64,000 nucleotides of DNA. It comes from Streptomyces sp. NBC_01788. GTDB lineage: Bacteria; Actinomycetota; Actinomycetes; Streptomycetales; Streptomycetaceae. The DNA is taken from assembly GCF_035917575.1 (NCBI RefSeq), contig NZ_CP109090.1, positions 3,348,001 through 3,412,000 of the forward strand, given 5' to 3'. Of this stretch, positions 24,979-34,257 are shown piece after piece; within the stretch, counting starts at the first letter, position 1, and the number at the start of each line of letters is the position of its first letter. The notes under the pieces are model-generated. The model was not told the DNA's origin. It saw only the letters and a program-made list of their open reading frames with translations, and did not search any database. Position numbers and translations under genes: made by a program.

Positions 24979-27558
24979 CTAGTCGGTCGCGATCGCGTTC
25001 AGGACGTTCATCCGGCCGGCCCGGAAGGCCGGGACCAGTGAGGCGAACAGGCCCACGAGGGCCGAGCCGACGAAGACCACGATGATCGTGACCCAGGGGA
25101 TCTCCAGGACCTTCAGGCCCTCGAGGGCGAGGAGCTTCTGGGCGGTCGCGCCCCAGCCCATGCCGAGCCCCAGGCCGAGCAGCGCGCCGAACAGGGCGAT
25201 CACCACGGACTCCAGGCGGATCATGCGGCGCAGCTGGCGGCGGGAGAGGCCGATCGCCCGCATCAGGCCGATCTCCCTCGTCCGCTCGACCACCGACAGC
25301 GCCAGGGTGTTCACCACGCCCAGGACGGCGACGATGATCGCCAGAGCGAGCAGTGCGTAGACCATGTCGAGCAGCTGGCCGATCTGGTTCTCCAGCTCCT
25401 TCTTGTAGTCGGTCTGGTCGCGGACGGTGTACTGCGGGTAGTCGTGCAGCGCGGACTTGAGCGCCTGGTACGCGGCGGTCTCCTGCCCGTCCTTGGCTGT
25501 GGCGAAGAGCAGCAGGTCGAGCGGCATCCGGTCGGCGGGCAGGTACTTTCCGACCGTGGCGATCGAGACGTACATCGCGCCGTTGTCGATCAAGCCGTCG
25601 TCGCTGGTGATCGCGCGGACCGTGAGCGCGGCCGTCCTGCCGCCCTTGAACCCGACCTCGACCGTGGACCCCTGCTTGATGCCGTGCTTCTTGGCGAAGC
25701 CCTCGGGGACGGACATCGAGTCGGGCCCGTAGGCGTCGGCGAGCGTGCCGGAGACCGTCTTGGTGCGCAGGTCCTGGGCGTAGGTCGGGTCGGCCGCGTT
25801 GATCATCTCGTTCTTGGACGTACCGCCGTCCGGCGTGGTCAGGGAGACGTCCACGAGCTTGTACTCGGTGACCCGCTCCAGCCCCGGGGCGTCCTTCACG
25901 GCCTTCACCGCCTGCGGGGTGATGACCTCGCCGTTGTCGCTCTGGATGATGAAGTCCGTGCCGACGGTCTTGTCGAGCTGGTCGGTGGCGGAGGCCACCA
26001 TCGAGGAGCCGACCACCGACAGGCAGGCCACCAGGGCGAGGCCGATCATCAGCGCGGCGCCGGTGGCGCCGGTGCGGCGCGGGTTGCGGAGCGCGTTGCG
26101 CTCGGCCATCCGCCCGACCGGGCCGAAGATCCGCAGCAGGACCACGCTGAGTACGCGGACCAGGCCGCCCACGAGCAGCGGGCCGACGACGACGAGGCCG
26201 ATCAGGGTGAGCACCACGCCCAGACCCAGCCACGCCGAGCCCTGGGTGGCCTTCGCGGCCTCGGCGGCGGCGAACAGGCTCGCGGCGCCCGCGCCGGTGA
26301 GGACCAGGCCGACGACGGCACGGATCGTCCCGGCCCTGCCGTCGGCCGGGGTGCCCGCGTCGCGCAGGGCGGCCATCGGGGAGATCTTGCCGGCCCGCCG
26401 GGCGGGCAGGTAGGCGGCGAGGACGGTGACGACCACGCCGAGGACCAGGCCGATGACGGGGGTGGTCCAGGCGACCGTGAGGTCGTCGGTGGACAGGTTC
26501 ATGCCCGCCTGACCCATGATCTTCATCAGGGCGACCGCGATGCCGACGCCCGCCCCGACGCCGAGCACGGAGCCGATTACGCCCAGCAGCAGCGCCTCGA
26601 CCAGCACGGACCGGTTGACCTGGCGGCGGGAGGAGCCGATGGCGCGCATCAGGCCGATCTCCCGGGTGCGCTGGGCGACCAGCATCGAGAAGGTGTTGAT
26701 GATCAGGAAGATGCCGACGAGGAAGGCGATTCCGGCGAAGCCGAGCATCCCGTACTTCATCACGTTCAGGAAGCTCTCGATGTCCTTCTGGTTGGCGTCG
26801 GCGACCTCCTTGGCCGTCTGCACCTTGTAGCCGGCGCCGAGCGCGGCGGACACGTTCTTCTTCAGCTGCTCGTCGGTGACGCCCTTGACGGCGGTGACGT
26901 TGACGTTCGTGTACACACCGGTCCGGCCGACCAGGGTCCGCTGGGCGGTCGGGGTGTCCAGGTAGAAGATCGCCGCGCCGGGGTTGGTGACGGTGAAGGC
27001 GGCGATGCCGGACACGTGCGCGCGATGGGTGCCGACCGCGGTGATCAGACCGATCTCGTCACCGAGCTTCAGGTGGTGCTTGCCGGCGGTGTCGGCGTCG
27101 ACCATCACCTGGTCCGGGCCCTTGGGCGCCGTACCGGAGGTGATCTTCATGGTGCGGGAGTCGTTGTTGTTCCAGTTGCCGACGATGGTGGGCGCGCCGC
27201 TGCTGGGCGAGAGCTTGTCCTTGTCGGCGTCGACGACGGTCACGGAGGTGGAGAACACCGTTCCCTCGGCCGCCCGCACGCCCTGGGCCCGGCGCACCTC
27301 GCCGAGCACGGAGGCCGGCAGGACCGGCGGCTTGCCGGTGCGGGAGGTGGTCTCACCGGTGTCGGACGAGGTCTTGGTGCTGACCGTGACGTCCGAGGAC
27401 GTCGCCTGGAACAGCTTGTCGAACGTCGTGTTCATGGTGTCGGTGAAAACCAGCGTGCCGCACACGAAGGCCACCGACAGCAGCACCGCCACGGCCGACA
27501 GCGCCATGCGGCCCTTGTGCGCGAAGAAGTTGCGCAGGGAGGTCTTCAGGACGGTCAT
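24979..27558 (-). CDS. ABC transporter permease, FtsX/MacB type with two FtsX units
   Basis: The protein has 859 residues. The N-terminal transmembrane helix (MALSAVAVLLSVAFVCGTLVF) leads into a large extracytoplasmic domain, then three helices of a first FtsX unit (GIFLIINTFSMLVAQRTREI, GLMRAIGSSRRQV). A second unit of the same kind lies at the C-terminus (VLGVVNTLALSVVERTREI, GLMRAIGLSRRQLRRMI). The repeated coupling motif RTREIGLMRAIG marks the contact with the ATPase. This class works as a mechanotransmitter or exporter of lipids or peptides; its substrate cannot be inferred. The start overlaps the ATPase stop by four bases, so the two form an operon closed by the 20-bp hairpin. Confidence 0.93.
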   Translation of the reverse strand: MTVLKTSLRNFFAHKGRMALSAVAVLLSVAFVCGTLVFTDTMNTTFDKLFQATSSDVTVSTKTSSDTGETTSRTGKPPVLPASVLGEVRRAQGVRAAEGTVFSTSVTVVDADKDKLSPSSGAPTIVGNWNNNDSRTMKITSGTAPKGPDQVMVDADTAGKHHLKLGDEIGLITAVGTHRAHVSGIAAFTVTNPGAAIFYLDTPTAQRTLVGRTGVYTNVNVTAVKGVTDEQLKKNVSAALGAGYKVQTAKEVADANQKDIESFLNVMKYGMLGFAGIAFLVGIFLIINTFSMLVAQRTREIGLMRAIGSSRRQVNRSVLVEALLLGVIGSVLGVGAGVGIAVALMKIMGQAGMNLSTDDLTVAWTTPVIGLVLGVVVTVLAAYLPARRAGKISPMAALRDAGTPADGRAGTIRAVVGLVLTGAGAASLFAAAEAAKATQGSAWLGLGVVLTLIGLVVVGPLLVGGLVRVLSVVLLRIFGPVGRMAERNALRNPRRTGATGAALMIGLALVACLSVVGSSMVASATDQLDKTVGTDFIIQSDNGEVITPQAVKAVKDAPGLERVTEYKLVDVSLTTPDGGTSKNEMINAADPTYAQDLRTKTVSGTLADAYGPDSMSVPEGFAKKHGIKQGSTVEVGFKGGRTAALTVRAITSDDGLIDNGAMYVSIATVGKYLPADRMPLDLLLFATAKDGQETAAYQALKSALHDYPQYTVRDQTDYKKELENQIGQLLDMVYALLALAIIVAVLGVVNTLALSVVERTREIGLMRAIGLSRRQLRRMIRLESVVIALFGALLGLGLGMGWGATAQKLLALEGLKVLEIPWVTIIVVFVGSALVGLFASLVPAFRAGRMNVLNAIATD

Positions 27559-28343
27559 GACGTACGCCCCCGGGCGTCGAAGTCCTTCATGCGGTCCAGG
27601 ACCTGATCGGCCGTCGGCTGGTGCATCTCGTCGACGATCCGGCCGTCGGCGAGGTACAGCACGCGGTCGGCGTGGGAGGCGGCCACCGGGTCGTGCGTGA
27701 CCATCACGATCGTCTGGCCCAGGTCGTCCACGGACCGGCGCAGGAAGCCCAGCACCTCGGCGCCCGCGCGGGAGTCCAGGTTGCCGGTCGGCTCGTCACC
27801 GAAGATGATCTCGGGCCGGGCGGCCAGGGCCCGGGCCACGGCGACGCGCTGCTGCTGGCCGCCGGAGAGCTGGTTGGGCCGGTGCTTGAGCCGCCCCGCG
27901 AGACCGACGGTCTCCACCACCTGCTCCAGCCACTTCCCGTCCGGCTTGCGGCCGGCGATGTCCATGGGCAGGGTGATGTTCTCCAGCGCGTTCAGCGTGG
28001 GCAGCAGGTTGAACGCCTGGAAGATGAAACCGATCCGGTCCCGGCGCAGCTGCGTGAGCTTCTTGTCCTTCAGCCCGGTGATCTCGGTCTCGTCCAGGTA
28101 GATCTGTCCGCTCGTCACGGTGTCGAGACCGGCGAGGCAGTGCATCAGCGTGGACTTGCCGGAGCCCGAGGGACCCATGATCGCGGTGAACCGGCCGCGG
28201 GCGATGTCGACGTCGACGTGGTCGAGGGCGACGACCCGGGTCTCCCCGGCCCCGTACGCCTTCACGACCTGCCGCGCCCGCGCGGCGACGGCCGTAGTCC
28301 CTCCAGTACCCCCGTGCCTGGGAATGGTCACAGCCGTTGTCAC
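27555..28343 (-). CDS. ABC transporter ATP-binding protein, LolD/MacB type
   Basis: The protein has 262 residues from a GTG at 28343 with AGGAGA six bases upstream. The nucleotide-binding domain is complete: Walker A GPSGSGKST, Q-loop FIFQAFNLLP, signature LSGGQQQRVAVARAL, Walker B IIFGDEPTGNLDS and H-loop VMVTHDP. It energises the FtsX-type permease encoded just downstream with a four-base overlap. The C-terminal tail (QVLDRMKDFDARGRTS) is short. No two-component system of the BceRS type is adjacent, so antibiotic sensing is not indicated. Confidence 0.95.
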   Translation of the reverse strand: MTTAVTIPRHGGTGGTTAVAARARQVVKAYGAGETRVVALDHVDVDIARGRFTAIMGPSGSGKSTLMHCLAGLDTVTSGQIYLDETEITGLKDKKLTQLRRDRIGFIFQAFNLLPTLNALENITLPMDIAGRKPDGKWLEQVVETVGLAGRLKHRPNQLSGGQQQRVAVARALAARPEIIFGDEPTGNLDSRAGAEVLGFLRRSVDDLGQTIVMVTHDPVAASHADRVLYLADGRIVDEMHQPTADQVLDRMKDFDARGRTS

Positions 28344-28761
28344 GTCAAGTCTCCTATGTCGGTCCGGTGGTGAAGCGTCCGGTGCTGCGTCACGTGCGAA
28401 GTGGGTGTGTACGTCGTGCGTCTCGGTACGCCGATGAGTCTGCTCGACGGGGGGTGTCCGGCGCGCTGGTGCTCAGCGCAGTCTTCTCCGGGGGAAAACC
28501 CCACCCCCGCCGCTGTGGCGTACCGCCCCCCGCGACGTAAGACCAGGTTAAGGACCGGCCCGGTCCCCGCTCGTCCTCCGTCGGTACGACCGCTCCCCGA
28601 CCCCGGGTACGGAGCTTCCCCTAGGGGGCCTCCGTCTTCGGGAGGAGCCGTTCTCAGGGTCGCCTCCGCCGCACCGCCCCTCGGCCTCCGCCCTCCCGCC
28701 ACGGAAGGGCGGAGTGGGAAGCTGTCCGGCGGCAGATGGATGCAGGGGGAAAGGACCCGGA
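28344..28761. other. Divergent intergenic region, ABC operon / MFS exporter
   Basis: 418 bp holding the promoters of the leftward ABC operon and the rightward MFS gene. No clear operator palindrome, RNA gene or convincing open frame was found. The part near 28660-28745 has coding-like base periodicity but no ribosome site ahead of a start in frame with the MFS gene before 28762. Confidence 0.4.
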
Positions 28762-30255
28762 GTGGGCGGCACCGAACCCGCGACACGGCAGGTTGCCCGG
28801 TCCGGCGCGGCCGACCGGCGGGGCGCGGTCGTGGCCGCGCTGATGCTGGCCATGGCGCTGGCCGCGCTCGACTCGACGATCGTGTCGACGGCCGTGCCGC
28901 AGATCGTCGGGGACCTGGGCGGCTTCTCCGTGTTCTCCTGGCTGTTCTCCGGCTATCTGCTGGCCGTGACAGTGAGCCTGCCCGTCTACGGCAAGCTGTC
29001 CGACACCTTCGGGCGCAAACCGGTGCTGGTCGCGGGCGCGGTCGTCTTCCTCGTCGGCTCCCTGCTGTGCGCCGGCGCCTGGAACATGGGCGCGCTGATC
29101 GCCTTCCGCGTCGTGCAGGGCCTGGGCGGCGGGGCGTTGCAGGGCACGGTCCAGACACTCGCCGCCGACCTGTACCCGCTGGAGCAGCGCCCGAGGATCC
29201 AGGCGAAGCTCTCCACGGTGTGGGCGGTGTCGGCGATCGCCGGACCCGCGCTGGGCGGTGTCCTGGCCGCCTACGCCGACTGGCGCTGGATCTTCCTGGT
29301 CAACCTGCCGATCGGCGCCGCCGCCCTGTGGCTGATCGTCCGCCATCTGCGCGAGCCCGAGCGGGAGCGGCGGTCCCGCCCGCGCGTCGACTGGGCGGGC
29401 GCGCTGGCAGTGTTCGCGTGCGCGGGCGCCCTGCTCACCGCGGTGGTGCAGGGCGGGGTGGCGTGGCCCTGGCTGTCGGCGCCGTCGCTCGCCCTGTTCG
29501 GTACGGGACTCGCGCTGGCCGCCGCCGTGGTGGTGATCGAGCGGCGGGCGGCCGACCCGATCCTGCCGGGCTGGGTGTGGCGCCGCCGTACGATCGCCGC
29601 GGTGAACCTCGCCTTGGGCGCCCTGGGGTTGCTGATGGTCGCGCCCACGGTCTTCCTGCCGACATACGCCCAGTCGGTGCTCGGCCTGGCACCGGTCGCG
29701 GCCGGATTCGTCCTGTCGGTCTGGACGCTGAGCTGGCCGCTGTCGGCGGCGCTCAGCCAGCACGTCTACCGGCGGATCGGCTTCCGCAACACCGCCATGC
29801 TCGGCATCGGCGCGGCGGCCCTGACCCTGTTCGCCTTCCCCTTCCTGCCCTATCCCGGCGCCGCCTGGCAGCCGACCGCGCTGATGCTGGTGCTGGGCGC
29901 GGCCCTCGGGCTGTTCCAGCTCCCCCTCCTCGTGGGCGTGCAGTCGACGGTGGGGTGGTCGGAGCGGGGCACCGCCACCGCCTCGGTCCTCTTCTGCCGC
30001 CAGACCGGCCAGACGCTCGGCGCCTCCGTCTTCGGCGCGGTCGCCAACGGGGTGCTGGCCACGCGCCTCGGCGGCGCGAGCGACCTGGACTCGGTGACGA
30101 GGGCGCTGAGTTCGGGCACGGCCCCCGAGGCCACCCGGCGGGCCATCGCGGACGCGGTCCACGCGGTGTACTTGGGCGCGGGGTGCGCGGCGGCGCTGGC
30201 GTTCACGGTGCTGCTGGTGCTGGCGCCGCGACGCTTCCCCGTACTGAAGGAGTAG
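28762..30255 (+). CDS. MFS multidrug exporter, DHA2 family (14 TM)
   Basis: The protein has 497 residues from a GTG at 28762 (GGAAAGG seven bases upstream). Motif C-like and antiporter features are visible: ALAALDSTIVSTAVPQIVGD in helix 1 (the D1-type signature LDxTIVNVALP of DHA2 drug:H+ antiporters), motif A GKLSDTFGRKPVL in the first loop, and WRWIFLVNLPIG in helix 6. Fourteen hydrophobic segments can be counted. It should export drugs or metabolites using the proton gradient; the substrate is unknown. No adjacent TetR or MarR gene, so any local control must be encoded elsewhere. Confidence 0.92.
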   Translation: MGGTEPATRQVARSGAADRRGAVVAALMLAMALAALDSTIVSTAVPQIVGDLGGFSVFSWLFSGYLLAVTVSLPVYGKLSDTFGRKPVLVAGAVVFLVGSLLCAGAWNMGALIAFRVVQGLGGGALQGTVQTLAADLYPLEQRPRIQAKLSTVWAVSAIAGPALGGVLAAYADWRWIFLVNLPIGAAALWLIVRHLREPERERRSRPRVDWAGALAVFACAGALLTAVVQGGVAWPWLSAPSLALFGTGLALAAAVVVIERRAADPILPGWVWRRRTIAAVNLALGALGLLMVAPTVFLPTYAQSVLGLAPVAAGFVLSVWTLSWPLSAALSQHVYRRIGFRNTAMLGIGAAALTLFAFPFLPYPGAAWQPTALMLVLGAALGLFQLPLLVGVQSTVGWSERGTATASVLFCRQTGQTLGASVFGAVANGVLATRLGGASDLDSVTRALSSGTAPEATRRAIADAVHAVYLGAGCAAALAFTVLLVLAPRRFPVLKE

Positions 30256-30274
30256 GGCTGTCGGCCGCGGGGCC

Positions 30275-31162
30275 CTACTCGGCCCAGGCTCCTTCCTTCA
30301 GGGCCGTGATGCTGTCCTGCACGGTTTCCATCTGGGTCCGTACGGCGTCCCACACCTCGCCGTGCTCGCGCAGCACCTGCTCGGTCTCAAGGGCGATCCG
30401 GTCGGCCCGCAACCGGGCCTCGGCCAGCATCTCCGCCGCCCGCACGCGCGCCTCCTCCGGGTCCCGCCGCGCCGCCTCCCGCGCGTCGACGAGGGCCTGT
30501 TCCGCCTCGGACAGCGCCGTCTCGGCGGCCGCCACCCGTTCGGTGTGCCGCACCTCCAGACCGGCCTGACGCTCCGTCACCTCTTGCTCCGCGTCCACCA
30601 GCGCGTCCGCCTGCTCGCGGGACTGCTCGGTGAGCATCCCGGACGCGCGCTGCCGCGCCTCCCGCAGCGCCGCCAGCGCCACGCCGCGTGACTCCTTCAC
30701 CTCGCGCCGCACCGAGATCCGGATGCCCTCGGCCTCCGCCTGGCCCTCGAGGAGCCGCAGCCGGGCCCGCTCGTCGGCCTCGGCGTGTACGGCGTCGGCG
30801 TACGCCCGCGCGTCCTGGAGCGTGCCGTCGACATACGTCCGCGCCGCATCGAGGAGTTCGTCCCCCTCCTGCCGCGCCCGCTCCCGGACCGTCCTCGCCT
30901 CCTCCAGCCCCAGTTCGTACAGCCGCCGGGCGCCCTCGCCCAGCGACTCGTAGGACTGCTCGCCGAGCCCGGTGAGCTTCTCCCGCAGAGTTGCGAGCTC
31001 CTCCTCCATGGTCCTGGCCAGGACGGTCAGCCGCGCGGCCCGTTCCCAGGCGGCGTCCCGGCCGTCGGAGAGGGCGTCCGCGAAGGCGTTCACCTGATCG
31101 GGGCGGTAGCCGCGTCCCCGTACGGCCACGAAGCCGTGGAGCGACATCGGTGCGCTGCCCAT
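30275..31162 (-). CDS. Coiled-coil (DivIVA/Scy-like) cellulose-binding-annotated protein
   Basis: The protein has 295 residues from the ATG at 31162 (AGAGGGG upstream). A DivIVA-like N-terminal cap (FVAVRGRGYRPDQVNAFADA) is followed by nearly unbroken coiled coil rich in Glu, Ala and Arg, e.g. EARTVRERARQEGDELLDAA. Related Streptomyces proteins are annotated as cellulose-binding or as polar-growth cytoskeletal proteins of the Scy/FilP kind; here the cap and heptads support a cytoskeletal or scaffold role. There is no signal peptide, so extracellular cellulose binding is unlikely. Convergent with the MFS gene (19 bp apart). Confidence 0.8.
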   Translation of the reverse strand: MGSAPMSLHGFVAVRGRGYRPDQVNAFADALSDGRDAAWERAARLTVLARTMEEELATLREKLTGLGEQSYESLGEGARRLYELGLEEARTVRERARQEGDELLDAARTYVDGTLQDARAYADAVHAEADERARLRLLEGQAEAEGIRISVRREVKESRGVALAALREARQRASGMLTEQSREQADALVDAEQEVTERQAGLEVRHTERVAAAETALSEAEQALVDAREAARRDPEEARVRAAEMLAEARLRADRIALETEQVLREHGEVWDAVRTQMETVQDSITALKEGAWAE

Positions 31163-31269
31163 CCTGGACCCCTCTTCGCCGGCGGTGATTTCGCGGACAT
31201 CTTCGAGGATTGGCCGGAAATGTTCATAACGCGACACTCCGGGCGCAACGGACGGTCGGCCGTGAACGC

Positions 31270-31309
31270 AAAAAAGGGCCGGACCCGGTCGCACGACCGG
31301 GTCCGGCCC
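31270..31309 (-). terminator. Rho-independent terminator after the deaminase-SUKH-4 gene
   Basis: A perfect 15-bp stem (GGGCCGGACCCGGTC / GACCGGGTCCGGCCC) with a GCAC loop, followed on the minus strand by six U residues (A-run at 31270-31275). It lies 22 bases beyond the stop at 31331. Confidence 0.92.
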
Positions 31310-31330
31310 CTGGGCCGAACGCTCACACGC

Positions 31331-34249
31331 TCAGAGGAGTCCGTCCCACATCTGCTCCAGCAGCACCGACCACCAGCTCTCGGGCGAACCGAGCGCCGCC
31401 GGGTCGAGCGCGGCCAACTGCGCCTGGAAGTCGACGGTCCAGCGGCCCGCCTGCTCCTGGTTCAGGCCGAACCGCAGCCGCCACATCCGGCCGAGCAGCG
31501 CCAGGCAGCGCGCGAACTCCGGCAGGCCGGTGTTCACGAACTGCGGCGCCACGGGCGCACCGCCAGGACCCGACTCCACGGGCACCGCCACGATGTTCGC
31601 CGTGCCGTACTGCACGCAGATCGCCTTGCCGAAGTCGCTGCCCATGACGAGGTAGGACCCCGCGTCCGAGGCGGGCTGCACCCCGCGCTCGGCCGCCAGT
31701 TCCGCCAGCGTCGGGACCGGGCGGCCCGGCTGGGCCTGCGCCCAGAAGAACGGGCCCATGTCCATGGGCAGACCGGCCACCACCAGGGTGTGCGCCACGA
31801 CCGGCGGCACGCCCTGGCGGGAGACCGCCGCCTGCTCGAACCGGAAGATCCCCGGCCCGAACGCCGCCGCGAGCTCCGAGGCGATCGCCTCCGGCGGGAT
31901 CGGCGGCACCGGCTGCACCGGCGGCAGCGGCGCGCGCACCGGTCCCGGACGGGCCGGGCCGTCCGCCACCTGATGCAACTCGCCCTGGTGGGCGAGCAGT
32001 TGCTGCATTCCCTGCTGACGGCTCGCATGGTCGGTGCCGTACGGGGCGATGGACGCGATGCGGGCCTGCGGCCACTGCTCACGGATCATCCGCGCGCAGT
32101 ACGCGCCCGGCAACTGGCAGGACTCCAGCTCCGTGTGCAGCTCCAGGACCCGGTCCGGCGGCACGTTCTTGGCCCGCAGCTCGTGGAAGATCTGCCACTC
32201 CGGGTGCGGCGTACCGGGCGCGGAGCGCCGGATCATCCGCTGCTCGGAGCCGTCGTGCGCGCGGTAGCGCAACACGGCCTGATAGCCGGGCCCGACGGTC
32301 GGCTGCCCCTGCTGGGGGTAACCGTAGGCAGGCGGGCGCTGCCCGGGTACGGGTGGCTGTCCGGGCATGACGTGACCGGGCATGGGTGGCTGACCAGGTA
32401 CGGCCTGACCCGGCACGGGCGGCACGCCCGGCGGCGGTACCGCGCCCGGCGGCATCGGCGGCGGGGTGCCCGGAGTCACACCCGGCACACCAGGGGCGCC
32501 GGGGGGCGGCGGAGGCATGTGGGGGCCGCTCGGGGGAGGTGCGGCCAGCATCGTCTCCGCGTGGTGCACGACTCCCGGCGCGCCGGGGGCGGCGGGCATG
32601 CCCGGGGCACCCGGCGGCATACCGGGGGCGCCCGGGGCCGCAGGAGCACCGGGCGGCGGCGTCGGCAGCTGCGCGCCGGAGGCACCCGGCGGCTTGGGCG
32701 GGCCCGGAACGCCGGGCGGGGCCGGCAGATGCGGGGCGCCCCCGCCGCTCTGGCCGGGGTCGGCGAACATCGTGGCGGCATGGTGGACGCCGCCCGGAGG
32801 CGTACCGCCGGGCACGCCCGGGCCTCTGAGGCCCTCGGGCCCGTCGGGGCCGAGCGACGACACGAGCTGAGTCGGTACGTATCCGCTCGTGGCGCCCGGC
32901 GGGGGCGGCATGGACGGGGCACCCGGCGCGCCCGGAGCACCCGGCGGCGGAGGCGCGGACGCGCCGCCCCCACGGCGGGGCGGAGGCGCCGCCTTGCTGG
33001 TCGCGGCGTCGGCGATGTCACCGGCGTCGGGCGCGAGCGGCGGCCGCCCGTGCGGGCCACCACCACCGGGCGCCTGCGCGCCCGGAACCGGCGGAGGCGG
33101 CGGAGTGCCCGGTCCACCGGGCCCCTGCGGATACCCGTGCCCCGCGCCACCCACGGCCCCGGACGGCGGAGGCGGAGGCGTACCCGGAGCCACCGGGGCA
33201 CCCGGCCCGTGCGGATACCCGTACTCCGCACCACCCGGCACACCCGGCGGAGGCGGCGGCGTACTCGCACCCGGAACCGGCGGAGGCGGCGGCGTACCCG
33301 GAGCCACCGGGGCACCCGGCCCGTGCGGATACCCGTACTCCGCACCACCCGGCACACCCGGCGGAGGCGGCGGCGTACTCGCTCCCGGAACCGGCGGAGG
33401 CGGCGGCGTACCCGGACCCACGGGGGCGCCCCCGTACCCGGCACCGCCCGCCGCCCCGGGCGGCGGCGGTGCACTGCCCTGCGGCCCGCCCTGGGCCGGT
33501 GAACTTCCCGGCGGGAAAGGCCCGTTGGGGCCGGTGACCGCCGGTCCGACGGTCGTGCGCGGGAGTGCGCTGCCGCCCGCCATCAGCGCCGTCTTGGCGT
33601 CCGGCGGGGCGGCGGGCGGCGGGGTGTCGTCGTCGGAGCCGCTCAGCGGCGGCGCGAACACGGTCGCCGGCAGCGGCACGGAACGGTCGTCCCCGGTGTC
33701 GGCGTTGGTGTCCGTGCCCGCCCACGGGGTCGCCCCCGCCGGCGTACCCGGCGCACCGGCGCCCACCGGCATGCCCGCCTGCGTCCGAGGAAGCGGACCA
33801 CTCCCGCCCGCCTCCGCCGACGCGGCAGCGGCGCCCGCGCCGCCCGCGGTGCCGGACTCGCCGCGGCGGTCCGGAATGCCCATCCGGTCCGCCGCCTCCT
33901 GAAGCCACTCCGGTGGGGTCAGCAGGAAGGACGTCTGGTTCAGGTCCACCCTCGCCGGAGGCGGCGGGGCCGCGGCGGCGGCCGGCTCGACCCGGCCGTA
34001 CTCCTCCTCGTACCGGCGCACCACCTCGCCCACCGGCAGCGCGGGCCACAGCGTGGCCTCCCCGCTGTCCCGGGCGATCACCAGCCGATGCGCGCCCCCG
34101 TCCAGGCGCGGGCCGCCCTCGCGGTCCTCGGCCCACACCACGAAGCCCAGCTCGAACTCCCGTACCCGCACCTCGCGATGCTGGTACGCGGGCACGTCAC
34201 CGTTGATCCACTCTTCCGCGCGCTCCTGCGCCTGCGCGAACGTCACCAT
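31331..34249 (-). CDS. Deaminase-like / proline-rich / SUKH-4 fusion protein
   Basis: About 972 residues. The N-terminal ~100 residues form a small alpha/beta domain (AQERAEEWINGD, LVIARDSGEATLWPALPVGE) seen in Streptomyces toxin-associated proteins. Residues ~130-650 are a Pro/Gly/Ala-rich linker with a 38-residue repeat. Near residue 700 comes a deaminase-like motif, LELHTELESCQLPGAYCA, giving His-x-Glu and Cys-x4-Gly-x-Tyr-Cys, as in XOO_2897-type nucleic-acid deaminases. The last ~200 residues are a SUKH-4 immunity domain (PPVVAHTLVVAGLP, GSYLVMGSDFGKAICVQYGT, LPEFARCLALL). The GTG at 34261 is an alternative start overlapping the upstream stop; I prefer the ATG at 34249 (GGGGGAG 11 bases upstream). 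It forms an operon with the WHH-SUKH gene. A toxin-immunity fusion in one chain is unusual. Confidence 0.8.
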   Translation of the reverse strand: MVTFAQAQERAEEWINGDVPAYQHREVRVREFELGFVVWAEDREGGPRLDGGAHRLVIARDSGEATLWPALPVGEVVRRYEEEYGRVEPAAAAAPPPPARVDLNQTSFLLTPPEWLQEAADRMGIPDRRGESGTAGGAGAAAASAEAGGSGPLPRTQAGMPVGAGAPGTPAGATPWAGTDTNADTGDDRSVPLPATVFAPPLSGSDDDTPPPAAPPDAKTALMAGGSALPRTTVGPAVTGPNGPFPPGSSPAQGGPQGSAPPPPGAAGGAGYGGAPVGPGTPPPPPVPGASTPPPPPGVPGGAEYGYPHGPGAPVAPGTPPPPPVPGASTPPPPPGVPGGAEYGYPHGPGAPVAPGTPPPPPSGAVGGAGHGYPQGPGGPGTPPPPPVPGAQAPGGGGPHGRPPLAPDAGDIADAATSKAAPPPRRGGGASAPPPPGAPGAPGAPSMPPPPGATSGYVPTQLVSSLGPDGPEGLRGPGVPGGTPPGGVHHAATMFADPGQSGGGAPHLPAPPGVPGPPKPPGASGAQLPTPPPGAPAAPGAPGMPPGAPGMPAAPGAPGVVHHAETMLAAPPPSGPHMPPPPPGAPGVPGVTPGTPPPMPPGAVPPPGVPPVPGQAVPGQPPMPGHVMPGQPPVPGQRPPAYGYPQQGQPTVGPGYQAVLRYRAHDGSEQRMIRRSAPGTPHPEWQIFHELRAKNVPPDRVLELHTELESCQLPGAYCARMIREQWPQARIASIAPYGTDHASRQQGMQQLLAHQGELHQVADGPARPGPVRAPLPPVQPVPPIPPEAIASELAAAFGPGIFRFEQAAVSRQGVPPVVAHTLVVAGLPMDMGPFFWAQAQPGRPVPTLAELAAERGVQPASDAGSYLVMGSDFGKAICVQYGTANIVAVPVESGPGGAPVAPQFVNTGLPEFARCLALLGRMWRLRFGLNQEQAGRWTVDFQAQLAALDPAALGSPESWWSVLLEQMWDGLL
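33181..33408. repeat. Two tandem 114-bp repeats in the proline-rich linker
   Basis: Two copies of a 114-bp unit (starting at 33181 and 33295), with a partial third from 33409, encode 38 residues each, containing APGTPPPPPVPGAST and GGAEYGYPHGPG. The copies are nearly identical in DNA, indicating recent expansion. The repeat keeps the reading frame. Confidence 0.9.
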
Positions 34250-34257
34250 CGCTCGAC

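Noticed and set aside
24740..26233. Upstream in-frame extension of mfd
   Set aside because: It runs through the terminator and the permease gene on the same strand, and Mfd proteins start at MSLHG-like sequence.
32890..33480. Proline-rich repeats as a CRISPR-like or intergenic satellite array
   Set aside because: The repeats are directly adjacent with no unique spacers and stay in frame inside a coding sequence.
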